A DNA stretch of 63,513 nt from an uncultured Granulosicoccaceae bacterium (GTDB lineage Bacteria; Pseudomonadota; Gammaproteobacteria; Granulosicoccales; Granulosicoccaceae). The translations under genes were made by a program, and so were the position numbers. Location of the stretch: positions 1 through 63,513 of the forward strand of contig CALHOI010000099.1 of assembly GCA_938035525.1 (NCBI GenBank). The letters run 5' to 3'. Shown here piece after piece: positions 42,091 to 49,320 of this stretch; within the stretch, counting starts at the first letter, position 1, and each line of letters begins with the position of its first letter. The notes under the pieces were generated by a model that did no database searches, was not told the DNA's origin, and saw only the letters and a list, made by a program, of their open reading frames with translations.

Positions 42091-44043
42091 ATGAGCGATA
42101 CCACCAAAACAGAATCTACCGCAGAACAAATGTCTTTTGAGGCAGAAGTGTCTCAGCTCATGCAGCTGATGATTCACTCGCTGTACAGCAACCAGGAGAT
42201 ATTTTTAAGGGAGCTCATTTCCAATGGCTCTGATGCTTGCGACAAATTACGTTTTGAAGCGCTGGCCAACGCCGATTTATACGGTGGTGACAGCGAGCTG
42301 AAGTTGCAGGTGTCGTTTGACGAAGAAGCCAGCACCATTACTGTGAGTGATAATGGTATTGGTATGAACCGAGAAGACGTAGTCGCCAATATCGGCACCA
42401 TCGCCAAATCGGGTACCAAGCAGTTTTTAGAATCATTAACCGGTGATCAAAAAACCGACTCGCAGCTGATTGGTCAATTTGGTGTTGGGTTTTATTCGGC
42501 CTTTGTGGTTGCTGAAAAAGTGGTTTTAACCACACGCAAAGCCGGTGATGCGGAAAACAGCGCTGTGCAATGGACATCGGATGGCAGTGGTGGTTATACC
42601 CTGGCAGAGGTCGAAAAGCCGAGCCGTGGCACCGACGTGGTTTTACACCTGAAAGATGATTGCAAAGAGTTTGCGAACAATTGGCGTTTGCGCAGTATCA
42701 TTAAAAAGTACTCCGACCACATAACCTTCCCGATCATGATGCTCGAAGAGGTTGCCCCGCCAGCCGAAGACTCTGAAGAGCCACCAGCGACACCGCAACT
42801 AGAGCAAATCAACGCAGCTTCTGCTTTATGGACACGCCCCAAGTCACAAATAAAAGCCGAAGAGTACGAAGAGTTTTACCAGCAGGTTTGCCACGACTAT
42901 GAAGCGCCAATGGCGTGGACGCACAACAAAGTCGAAGGCACACAGGAATACACATCATTGTTGTACATTCCCAGTAAAGCTCCGTTCGATTTATACGATG
43001 CCACCAATCAGCGCAACGGCATCAAGTTGTTTGTACAGCGCGTGTTTATCATGGACGAAGCCGAGAAACTGATGCCACGGTACTTGCGTTTTGTTCGCGG
43101 TCTGGTTGACAGTAATGATCTGCCGTTAAATGTATCGCGTGAGATTTTGCAGGACAGCAAAGTCATTGACAGCATCAGACGTGCATCAGTGCAAAAAATT
43201 CTCGGCATGCTGGAGAAAATGGCCGAAAAAGAACCAGAAAAATACACCAAGTTTTGGAGCGAATTCGGGCAGTGCTTAAAAGAAGCGCCGGGTGAAGATT
43301 TTGCTAACAAGGAACAAGTTGCCAAGTTGTACCGGTTTGACACAACCAAGTCGGGCGGCAAGGCCGGCGAGAATCAGGTTTCTTTGGATGAGTACATTGC
43401 CCGGATGCAGCTCTCGCAAGACAAAATTTACTACATCACCGCCGACAGCTACAACGCAGCCAGCAACAGCCCGCATTTAGAGATCTTTCGCGACAAAGAC
43501 ATCGAAGTGCTGGTGATGCACGACCGGGTTGACGAGTGGATGATGAATTACCTGAACGAGTACGATTCAAAATCTTTTGTGTCGGTTGCCAAGGGTGACC
43601 TGGACTTATCCGGTATTGGCCTCACAGACGATGAGCAGGCTGCTGAAAAGAAAGCCAAAGAAGAAAAAGCCGCCGATGCCGAACCACTAATCAAGCGAAT
43701 CAAAGCCGTTCTGGAGAATGAAACCAGTGACGTGCGCGCATCCAGCCGCTTAACCAGTTCACCTGCTTGTGTGGTGCTGGGTGAACATGAGATGGCGCTG
43801 CACATGCAACAGCTGATGAAGCAGGCCGGGCACGAAGTGCCCTCGTCCAAGCCAGTTCTGGAGGTCAACCCTGAGCACCCGATATTGGCCTTACTGGACA
43901 ATGAGCAGGATGAGGACCAATTTGCCAGCTGGTCGCGATTGCTGCTCGACCAGGCACTGCTTGCTGAGGGTGGTCAGCTGGAAGACAGTGCGGGTTTCGT
44001 GAAGCGAATGAACGAGATGTTTATGGCTTTGCACCAGCGTTAG
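42091..44043 (+). CDS. htpG: Molecular chaperone HtpG (bacterial Hsp90)
   Basis: 650 aa ATP-dependent chaperone (E. coli 624). GHKL ATPase motifs are IFLRELISNGSDACDKLRFE (catalytic Glu and Mg-binding Asn), VSDNGIGMNREDV, then IAKSGTKQFLESL and QFGVGFYSAFVVAEKV. Middle and C-terminal dimerisation domains follow, the latter with ASSRLTSSPACVV. A sigma-32-like promoter precedes it. Its 5' leader is unusually repetitive. Confidence 0.98.
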   Translation: MSDTTKTESTAEQMSFEAEVSQLMQLMIHSLYSNQEIFLRELISNGSDACDKLRFEALANADLYGGDSELKLQVSFDEEASTITVSDNGIGMNREDVVANIGTIAKSGTKQFLESLTGDQKTDSQLIGQFGVGFYSAFVVAEKVVLTTRKAGDAENSAVQWTSDGSGGYTLAEVEKPSRGTDVVLHLKDDCKEFANNWRLRSIIKKYSDHITFPIMMLEEVAPPAEDSEEPPATPQLEQINAASALWTRPKSQIKAEEYEEFYQQVCHDYEAPMAWTHNKVEGTQEYTSLLYIPSKAPFDLYDATNQRNGIKLFVQRVFIMDEAEKLMPRYLRFVRGLVDSNDLPLNVSREILQDSKVIDSIRRASVQKILGMLEKMAEKEPEKYTKFWSEFGQCLKEAPGEDFANKEQVAKLYRFDTTKSGGKAGENQVSLDEYIARMQLSQDKIYYITADSYNAASNSPHLEIFRDKDIEVLVMHDRVDEWMMNYLNEYDSKSFVSVAKGDLDLSGIGLTDDEQAAEKKAKEEKAADAEPLIKRIKAVLENETSDVRASSRLTSSPACVVLGEHEMALHMQQLMKQAGHEVPSSKPVLEVNPEHPILALLDNEQDEDQFASWSRLLLDQALLAEGGQLEDSAGFVKRMNEMFMALHQR

Positions 44044-44115
44044 GCTTGCGCTGGTAAACTAGGCTTCTCCGGTGGCACGCCAGGTGTCCAGAGGCTAGAC
44101 TAAACAGTATTCGAT

Positions 44116-44514
44116 ATGGGCATAAGTTTAATCATGAACCTTAATTTTAAAGCTCTACGGCGACTTTGCTTGCCAGCACTGCGACGTAAAGTATCTGTTG
44201 CCATGTTCTGTGTGGTTGCGTTAAGTGGTGCAATGTTGGGCATTTCGTCCTCAGCACAGGCTGATGCTGCTGCTGGTGAGAAAAAGGCGTACACCTGCCT
44301 TGGTTGCCATGGGGTGCTGCATTACGTCAACACTTACCCCACGTACCATGTGCCGCGAATCGGTGGCCAGCACAAAGACTACATTGTGGCTGCCCTCAAA
44401 GCCTATCGCTCCAAGCAGCGGGCACACCCGACCATGCAGGCCAATGCCAATCTTCTAACCGACGAAGACATCAACGACATTGCCGAATACTTTGCCAGTC
44501 AGGGTAAGAAATAG
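44116..44514 (+). CDS. Small monoheme cytochrome c (c4-half-like)
   Basis: 132 aa. An N-terminal signal segment (VSVAMFCVVALSGAMLGISS) ends near SAQA. The mature part has one heme motif, CLGCH, then PRIGGQHKDYIVAALKAYRS and the likely distal methionine in PTMQANANLL, ending DEDINDIAEYFASQGKK. This is the layout of one domain of diheme cytochrome c4. Periplasmic electron carrier, partner unknown. ATG 44134 is an alternative start. Eleven bases before the next cytochrome gene. Confidence 0.88.
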   Translation: MGISLIMNLNFKALRRLCLPALRRKVSVAMFCVVALSGAMLGISSSAQADAAAGEKKAYTCLGCHGVLHYVNTYPTYHVPRIGGQHKDYIVAALKAYRSKQRAHPTMQANANLLTDEDINDIAEYFASQGKK

Positions 44515-44524
44515 GGTGCAGACA

Positions 44525-44878
44525 ATGACAATCAAAAACATAAAATTCAATGTTGCGGCAGCTGGTGTCTTTTTGGCTGGTAGTCTGTTTAGTGGTGCAG
44601 CGCTTGCTGGTGGCGATGCCGAGGCCGGTAAAGCAGCCTCCGCCACCTGTGCGGCTTGCCATGGCGCTGACGGTAACTCAACTATTCCAACTAACCCCAA
44701 ATTAGCCGGGCAGTACGAGAGTTATCTGGTGCACGCGCTTAAAGCTTATCGGTCGGGCGATCGTCAAAATGCCATTATGAGCGGTTTTGCCGCGGGCCTT
44801 AGCGACCAGCAAATTGCTGATCTGGCGGCTTACTTTTCTTCACAGGAAAGCGACTTGCAGACGGTAGAGCCCAAATAG
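44525..44878 (+). CDS. Small monoheme cytochrome c (c4/c553-like)
   Basis: 117 aa from ATG 44525 (AGGGTG just upstream); the longer frame from 44480 overlaps the previous gene and is rejected. Signal peptide FNVAAAGVFLAGSLFSGAALA, then heme motif CAACHGADGN, PKLAGQYESYLVHALKAYRS, the methionine in NAIMSGFAAGLSD, and LAAYFSSQ. It parallels the preceding protein segment by segment, so the pair looks like the two halves of a cytochrome c4 encoded separately. Confidence 0.9.
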   Translation: MTIKNIKFNVAAAGVFLAGSLFSGAALAGGDAEAGKAASATCAACHGADGNSTIPTNPKLAGQYESYLVHALKAYRSGDRQNAIMSGFAAGLSDQQIADLAAYFSSQESDLQTVEPK

Positions 44879-44905
44879 AACGTTTGCAGCCATCGGTTCG
44901 GCACG

Positions 44906-45187
44906 CTACTTTTTTGGCCGTATGCCTTGTTTGGACGCCAGTGCCAGCAAGGCCTCAACGTCGCTCGTACTCTGTACGTAAAAACCGCTGTTTTCAAGCG
45001 ACTCACGTACTTCGTTTATATCCGCATTCGATAATCGCTGTTTGGTGCTCAAATCAAATTCGAGTGCGACCTCAGGCTCGCCCAATTGTTTCAGCACTGG
45101 CGCTGGCAAACCGGCAAGCTCGGTGCCTGGAGCCACGTAGACATATAAGCCGTCTTTTTTCGAACTTCTGTAAACCGTTATTTGCAT
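44906..45187 (-). CDS. YcgL domain-containing protein
   Basis: 93 aa from ATG 45187; the longer frame to 45232 adds 15 unconserved residues. The YcgL pattern is MQITVYRSSKKDGLYVYVAP, then LKQLGEPEVALEFDLSTKQR and SLENSGFYVQSTSD. A gammaproteobacterial family of unknown function, often next to rnd. Convergent with the cytochromes and divergent from hslR. Confidence 0.9.
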   Translation of the reverse strand: MQITVYRSSKKDGLYVYVAPGTELAGLPAPVLKQLGEPEVALEFDLSTKQRLSNADINEVRESLENSGFYVQSTSDVEALLALASKQGIRPKK

Positions 45188-45257
45188 ACCTGAATCTGCT
45201 TTTAGAAAAAGTGGACACAAAAGAATGCCCAAGTTTACCGTGCTGGCGAGCTAATTA

Positions 45258-45728
45258 ATGTCAGACGCACCGATAAACTCAATCAGTCGCTTAAGAATTG
45301 ACAAATGGTTGTGGGCGGCCCGGTTTTTTAAAACCCGCAGTGTGGCATCAGATGCCATAGCCAAGAATCGAGTTCGGGTTGATGGTCAGCGAATCAAGCC
45401 TTCACGCACTATTCAGGTTGGTGACACCGTCCAAATTGAAAAGACCCCGTATGTATTTGATGTCACCGTGCTGGGTCTGAACGATAAAAGGCGACCAGCC
45501 TCTGAAGCCGCTTTGCTGTATCAGGAATCCGAGCAAAGCATCGCGGCACGCGAGGCGCAATCAGCCACGTCGCGTCTGGATTATCAAACCAGAGTCGGGC
45601 TTGCCGGTAGCGGTCGACCCTCGAAAAAACAACGCCGGCAAATAATCCGTTTTCAGAATCAGAACGACTCAGCGCCTACGGACATGGTGCCTGATGATGA
45701 AGACTCAAACGTGGGTGATAACCCGTAA
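45258..45728 (+). CDS. hslR: S4-domain RNA-binding protein HSP15
   Basis: 156 aa. The S4 domain is at the N-terminus (RLRIDKWLWAARFFKTRSVA, NRVRVDGQRIKPSRTIQVGD), followed by the basic tail typical of HSP15 (GSGRPSKKQRRQI). HSP15 binds free 50S subunits carrying nascent chains and helps recycle stalled ones. The C-terminus is slightly longer and more acidic than in E. coli. Followed by pcnB on the same strand. Confidence 0.92.
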   Translation: MSDAPINSISRLRIDKWLWAARFFKTRSVASDAIAKNRVRVDGQRIKPSRTIQVGDTVQIEKTPYVFDVTVLGLNDKRRPASEAALLYQESEQSIAAREAQSATSRLDYQTRVGLAGSGRPSKKQRRQIIRFQNQNDSAPTDMVPDDEDSNVGDNP

Positions 45729-45749
45729 TGCACACACAGGGAGGATAAG

Positions 45750-47180
45750 GTGCTTAAACGAATTGGTGGCTTATCAAAGTCAATGATCGATAAAACCCGA
45801 TCGATGTTATCCAGTAATAATCAAACACCCACCGCCGTCATAGTCGCGCGCGAAGATCACTGCGTGTCTCGCAAGTCTATTAGCGCAAACGCACTGAAAG
45901 TGCTGAACCGACTGCATGAAGGAGGCTTTGCGGCCTATCTTGTTGGTGGTGGTGTGCGTGACGTGTTGGTTGGTTTGCAACCCAAAGACTTTGACGTTGC
46001 AACCGACGCAAGCCCCGAGGACGTGCGCGCCTTATTTCGCAATTCACGCATTATTGGCCGTCGGTTTCGATTGGTGCATGTGGTGTATGGTCGCGACATT
46101 ATCGAAGTGGCTACTTTTCGCGCCTCCCACGATAAAGGCACCGGTGGTGAAGTTGGCGAGGCCGGACGTATTGTTCGCGATAACGTGTTCGGCACAATCG
46201 AAGAAGACGCCATACGCCGTGATTTTTCGGTAAACGCTTTGTACTACAACATCGCTGATCACAGTGTGGTTGATTATGTTGGCGGCTTACACGATCTAAA
46301 TCAGAAGCTGTTCCGGCTCATTGGTGACCCGGTAACGCGTTGCGAAGAAGACCCTGTACGGGTGTTAAGAGCCGTACGATTGGCAGCCAAACTGGAATTT
46401 GATATTGCGCCAGACACATTAAGCGCAATGCAGCAAACAGCGCCCTTGCTGGCCAATCAATCGCCTGCGCGCATGTTTGACGAAGTGCTCAAATTATTTC
46501 AAGGCGGTTACTCCAAACGCAGCTTTGCTGCGGTGCGCAAACACGACCTGCTGGAATACCTGTTCCCCATGCTAGCCAAACGCCTGGCAGAAAACGCATC
46601 CCCTGAGCTAGAAAAAATGCTCAATGCGGCACTGGTGAATACGGATAAACGGGTTAGTCAGGGTAAGCCGATAACGCCGGCGTATTTATTGGCTTTCATG
46701 TTGTGGCCTGATGTAGAGGCCGAAACCAAACAATATATAAGTGATGGCAAGAAGGTGTCGGAGGCGTTAATGCTGGCATCCGAAGATGTGCTTAAACGGC
46801 AGCTGGCTGTTATCAGCATTCCAAAACGGTTTTCTGGCCCAATGCGAGAAATCTGGCAGCTACAGCCTCGTCTTGAGCAATGGCGTGGTAAGCGTGCGCT
46901 TAAGTTAATGGAAGGCCGACGATTTCGAGCCGCTTATGATTTTTTATGTTTACGCTCAACCATTGAGCCCGAGCTAGTCGAGGTGGCTGCCTGGTGGACA
47001 GAAGTGCAAGAAGTGCCGTTTCATGATCGCGTGGATTACACCTCTCGTAAAAAAGCGGTGTACGGTTTATGGGGTGAACCCAAACCTGACACCCCATCGA
47101 AAAAGAAGCGTCGTCGTCGCCGTTCTGGAAAAGCCAAACCCACCAATGCCCAACCTAATGGCAAGCCCAGCAAAGACTAG
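45750..47180 (+). CDS. pcnB: Poly(A) polymerase I
   Basis: 476 aa nucleotidyltransferase that adds 3' poly(A) tails and so marks RNA for decay. Start is GTG 45750, with GGGAGGAT about seven bases upstream. Catalytic motif GGGVRDVLVG with KDFDVATDASPEDVRALF (the two aspartates), RRFRLVHV, and the neck motif EEDAIRRDFSVNALYYN. An arginine/lysine-rich tail (KKKRRRRRSGKAKP) ends the protein. Presence of this tail and the 476-aa length favour PcnB over CCA-adding enzyme. Followed by folK, as in E. coli. Confidence 0.95.
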   Translation: MLKRIGGLSKSMIDKTRSMLSSNNQTPTAVIVAREDHCVSRKSISANALKVLNRLHEGGFAAYLVGGGVRDVLVGLQPKDFDVATDASPEDVRALFRNSRIIGRRFRLVHVVYGRDIIEVATFRASHDKGTGGEVGEAGRIVRDNVFGTIEEDAIRRDFSVNALYYNIADHSVVDYVGGLHDLNQKLFRLIGDPVTRCEEDPVRVLRAVRLAAKLEFDIAPDTLSAMQQTAPLLANQSPARMFDEVLKLFQGGYSKRSFAAVRKHDLLEYLFPMLAKRLAENASPELEKMLNAALVNTDKRVSQGKPITPAYLLAFMLWPDVEAETKQYISDGKKVSEALMLASEDVLKRQLAVISIPKRFSGPMREIWQLQPRLEQWRGKRALKLMEGRRFRAAYDFLCLRSTIEPELVEVAAWWTEVQEVPFHDRVDYTSRKKAVYGLWGEPKPDTPSKKKRRRRRSGKAKPTNAQPNGKPSKD

Positions 47181-47682
47181 TCATGGAGGAGCCTCTCGAG
47201 TCCATGTGGCTTTGGGATGCAACCTTGGGTCGCGACATAAGAACCTGTCCAGCGCAGTCAGTGCGCTTGAAAGTCACCAGCAAATTAGCGATCTGGCTTG
47301 TTCTTCTGTCTACGAAACCTCGCCAATGGGGCCTCAGGATCAACCCGACTACCTGAACGCGGTGGTCAGGTTTCAAACCGATCTGGCTGCACTTGCGCTG
47401 CTGGGTGTTTTACAGGACATCGAAACCCATCATGGCCGAGTGCGTACCGGTGAGCGATGGGGGCCACGCACGCTTGATTTGGATTTGCTGCTATACGGTG
47501 AACAAATAATAGACACACCAAGTTTAACCGTACCGCACCCCGGTATCGCTGATCGCTCGTTTGTGCTGTTACCGCTGGCCGAACTGACACCCGACCTGAC
47601 TATCCCTGCGCTTGGTGCGCTAAGCGATCTTGTTAGCCAATGTCAGCAATTTGATATTCGCAGACTAAACTCTAGTTTATGA
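47158..47682 (+). CDS. folK: 2-amino-4-hydroxy-6-hydroxymethyldihydropteridine pyrophosphokinase
   Basis: 174 aa from ATG 47158. Transfers pyrophosphate from ATP to the pterin in folate synthesis. Core motifs are VHVALGCNLGSRHKNLSSAV, SSVYETSPMGPQDQPDYLNA and GERWGPRTLDLDLLLYG. The start is uncertain: ATG 47158 overlaps pcnB by 23 bases, while a strong GGAGGAG (47185-47191) points to the GTC at 47200, where the family normally begins; GTG 47206 would lose the first strand. The stop overlaps the kinase gene by four bases. Confidence 0.93.
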   Translation: MASPAKTSHGGASRVHVALGCNLGSRHKNLSSAVSALESHQQISDLACSSVYETSPMGPQDQPDYLNAVVRFQTDLAALALLGVLQDIETHHGRVRTGERWGPRTLDLDLLLYGEQIIDTPSLTVPHPGIADRSFVLLPLAELTPDLTIPALGALSDLVSQCQQFDIRRLNSSL

Positions 47683-48320
47683 AGCATCAATTTATTGCGA
47701 TCGAAGGGCCTATAGGCGTAGGCAAATCAACGTTGGCTAAAATACTTGCACAAGAGTTCGGCGCTGAACTGGTTCAGGACACCGAAACCCACAACCCGTA
47801 TCTGAAACAGTTTTACAAAGACCCCAAACCCGTGGCGTTGCACACGCAATTACATTTTTTGCTGTCGCGTTTAGAGGTGCTTAACAGTCCGGCCGTGGCG
47901 CGGCCAACGACGCCAATGATCGCGGACTTTTTACTGGACAAAGATAAACTCTTTGCAGAGCTAACACTCAGCGAAGATGAATGGTGGATGTACACACGTT
48001 TGTTTGATCGCATGAGTGCAGATTGTGTGCGGCCTGATTTGGTTATTTACCTGCAAGCGCCACTGGAAAAATTAATTCAGCGTATCGAGAGACGAGGTCT
48101 GCGCCACGAGCAACGCATTGACTCTCATTACTTGCAACAGCTCATCAGTAGTTATGAGCGTTACTTCCATGAGTACGCCGAATCCTCGCTGCTGATCGTT
48201 AACGCCAGCGATATCAATCTGGCTGATGATCAGCAGGATGTGTCTCTGTTGGTCGATCGAATCCGCGATTTAGAGGGTGGCAGGCATTATTTCAACCCTG
48301 TTGCCAGTACTTCTTTGTAG
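47679..48320 (+). CDS. Deoxynucleoside kinase
   Basis: 213 aa kinase of the dNK/dGK family, which phosphorylates deoxynucleosides for salvage. P-loop IEGPIGVGKSTLAKILA at the N-terminus, VQDTETHNPYLKQFY, the DRM-like SDRMSADCVRPDLVIYLQAP segment, and the lid IQRIERRGLRHEQRID. The substrate (dA/dG or broad) cannot be told from sequence. In gammaproteobacteria it often stands between folK and panB; here pan genes do not follow. Confidence 0.9.
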   Translation: MKHQFIAIEGPIGVGKSTLAKILAQEFGAELVQDTETHNPYLKQFYKDPKPVALHTQLHFLLSRLEVLNSPAVARPTTPMIADFLLDKDKLFAELTLSEDEWWMYTRLFDRMSADCVRPDLVIYLQAPLEKLIQRIERRGLRHEQRIDSHYLQQLISSYERYFHEYAESSLLIVNASDINLADDQQDVSLLVDRIRDLEGGRHYFNPVASTSL

Positions 48321-48406
48321 TTTTTCCTAACATCACAGTGTTCGCGGCAGTTTTACGTCACGCTGTCTAAGTGGCTGAAAAAAAACAACTTTAATTTGAT
48401 GAGGGC

Positions 48407-48436
48407 TTGATTGCCTGGCCAATTCAACGCTACTAT
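48407..48436 (+). promoter_or_regulatory. Putative sigma-70 promoter of the two-component genes
   Basis: TTGATT (48407-48412) and TACTAT (48431-48436) with an 18-base spacer lie in the 289-bp gap before the response regulator, about 170 bases before its start. The gap otherwise shows AT-rich sequence and no gene. Confidence 0.55.
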
Positions 48437-48609
48437 ATGGCCTGTTTGCGTGGCGGGGGTTGCAAGTTTGGTTATTTTGTTTCCGTAGCGGGGCGAAACA
48501 GGGCAAAATAGCGAGCTAATTGTTGCTTAAGCACGTATGAGCGCGAAGGGAGTTGGACAGGTGTCTGTTCATAGATTCGCGTACTCGCTCATCGGAGGAA
48601 TACAAAGAT

Positions 48610-49317
48610 ATGGCAGAGCGTCAGAAACTGCGCATCGCTTTACTCGAAGACAACGCTGAACAAGCAGCTCGAGTCAGTGGATGGATTGAAGGTAAAGAAT
48701 ATCACTGCGGCGTTTTCAACACCGCTGAGGACTTTCAGCGCGCGTTCAGAAAATCCAGTTACGATGTGGTGGTGCTTGACTGGACATTGGAAACCGGCAG
48801 CTCCGGATTGGAAGTGCTGCATTGGATTCGAAAAACACTGACCAGTGATATCCCCATTATTTTTGTAACGGCAAGGCAGGCCGAAGAGGACATCGTTACA
48901 GCATTGCAAGCCGGTGCAGACGACTACCTGGCAAAGCCAGTCCGGCAGCACGAATTATTAGCGCGGCTGTATGCGCTTGCGCGTCGGGCTCAACCTGAAA
49001 CCGAAATGCTGGAATGTCCTCCTTATACGTTTGATACGTCCAATCGACAGGTGCGTCTCGACGATGAAGTGATCAAGCTCACCGAAAAAGAATACGAGCT
49101 TGCTTTGTTCTTGTTCCGTAATCGTGGCAGAGTATTATCGCGCCAGCATCTGCTCACCTCGGTATGGGGTACCTCTGCTGAGCTCAATACTAGAACGGTC
49201 GATACCCACGCGAGTCGCTTGCGCAAGAAGCTCAGGCTGCTGGCATCCGAGCGCTGGAAACTAACATCGATCTATCAACACGGTTATCGGCTCGAGGAGC
49301 ATACGAGTAACGACTAG
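48610..49317 (+). CDS. OmpR-family response regulator
   Basis: 235 aa from ATG 48610, with GGAGGA about ten bases upstream. Receiver domain (4-118): acidic pocket LLEDN, phosphorylated aspartate Asp57 in VVVLDWTLETGSSG, switch threonine in IIFVTAR and lysine in YLAKPVRQHELL. Winged-helix DNA-binding domain (about 140-232): KLTEKEYELALFLFRNRGRV, then TRTVDTHASRLRKKL. Partner of the CHASE2 kinase that follows three bases later. Target genes unknown. Confidence 0.94.
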   Translation: MAERQKLRIALLEDNAEQAARVSGWIEGKEYHCGVFNTAEDFQRAFRKSSYDVVVLDWTLETGSSGLEVLHWIRKTLTSDIPIIFVTARQAEEDIVTALQAGADDYLAKPVRQHELLARLYALARRAQPETEMLECPPYTFDTSNRQVRLDDEVIKLTEKEYELALFLFRNRGRVLSRQHLLTSVWGTSAELNTRTVDTHASRLRKKLRLLASERWKLTSIYQHGYRLEEHTSND

Positions 49318-49320
49318 CCT

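Noticed and set aside
44884..45258. 124-aa plus-strand frame opposite ycgL
   Set aside because: It overlaps a recognised family almost completely and has no ribosome-binding site or recognisable domain.
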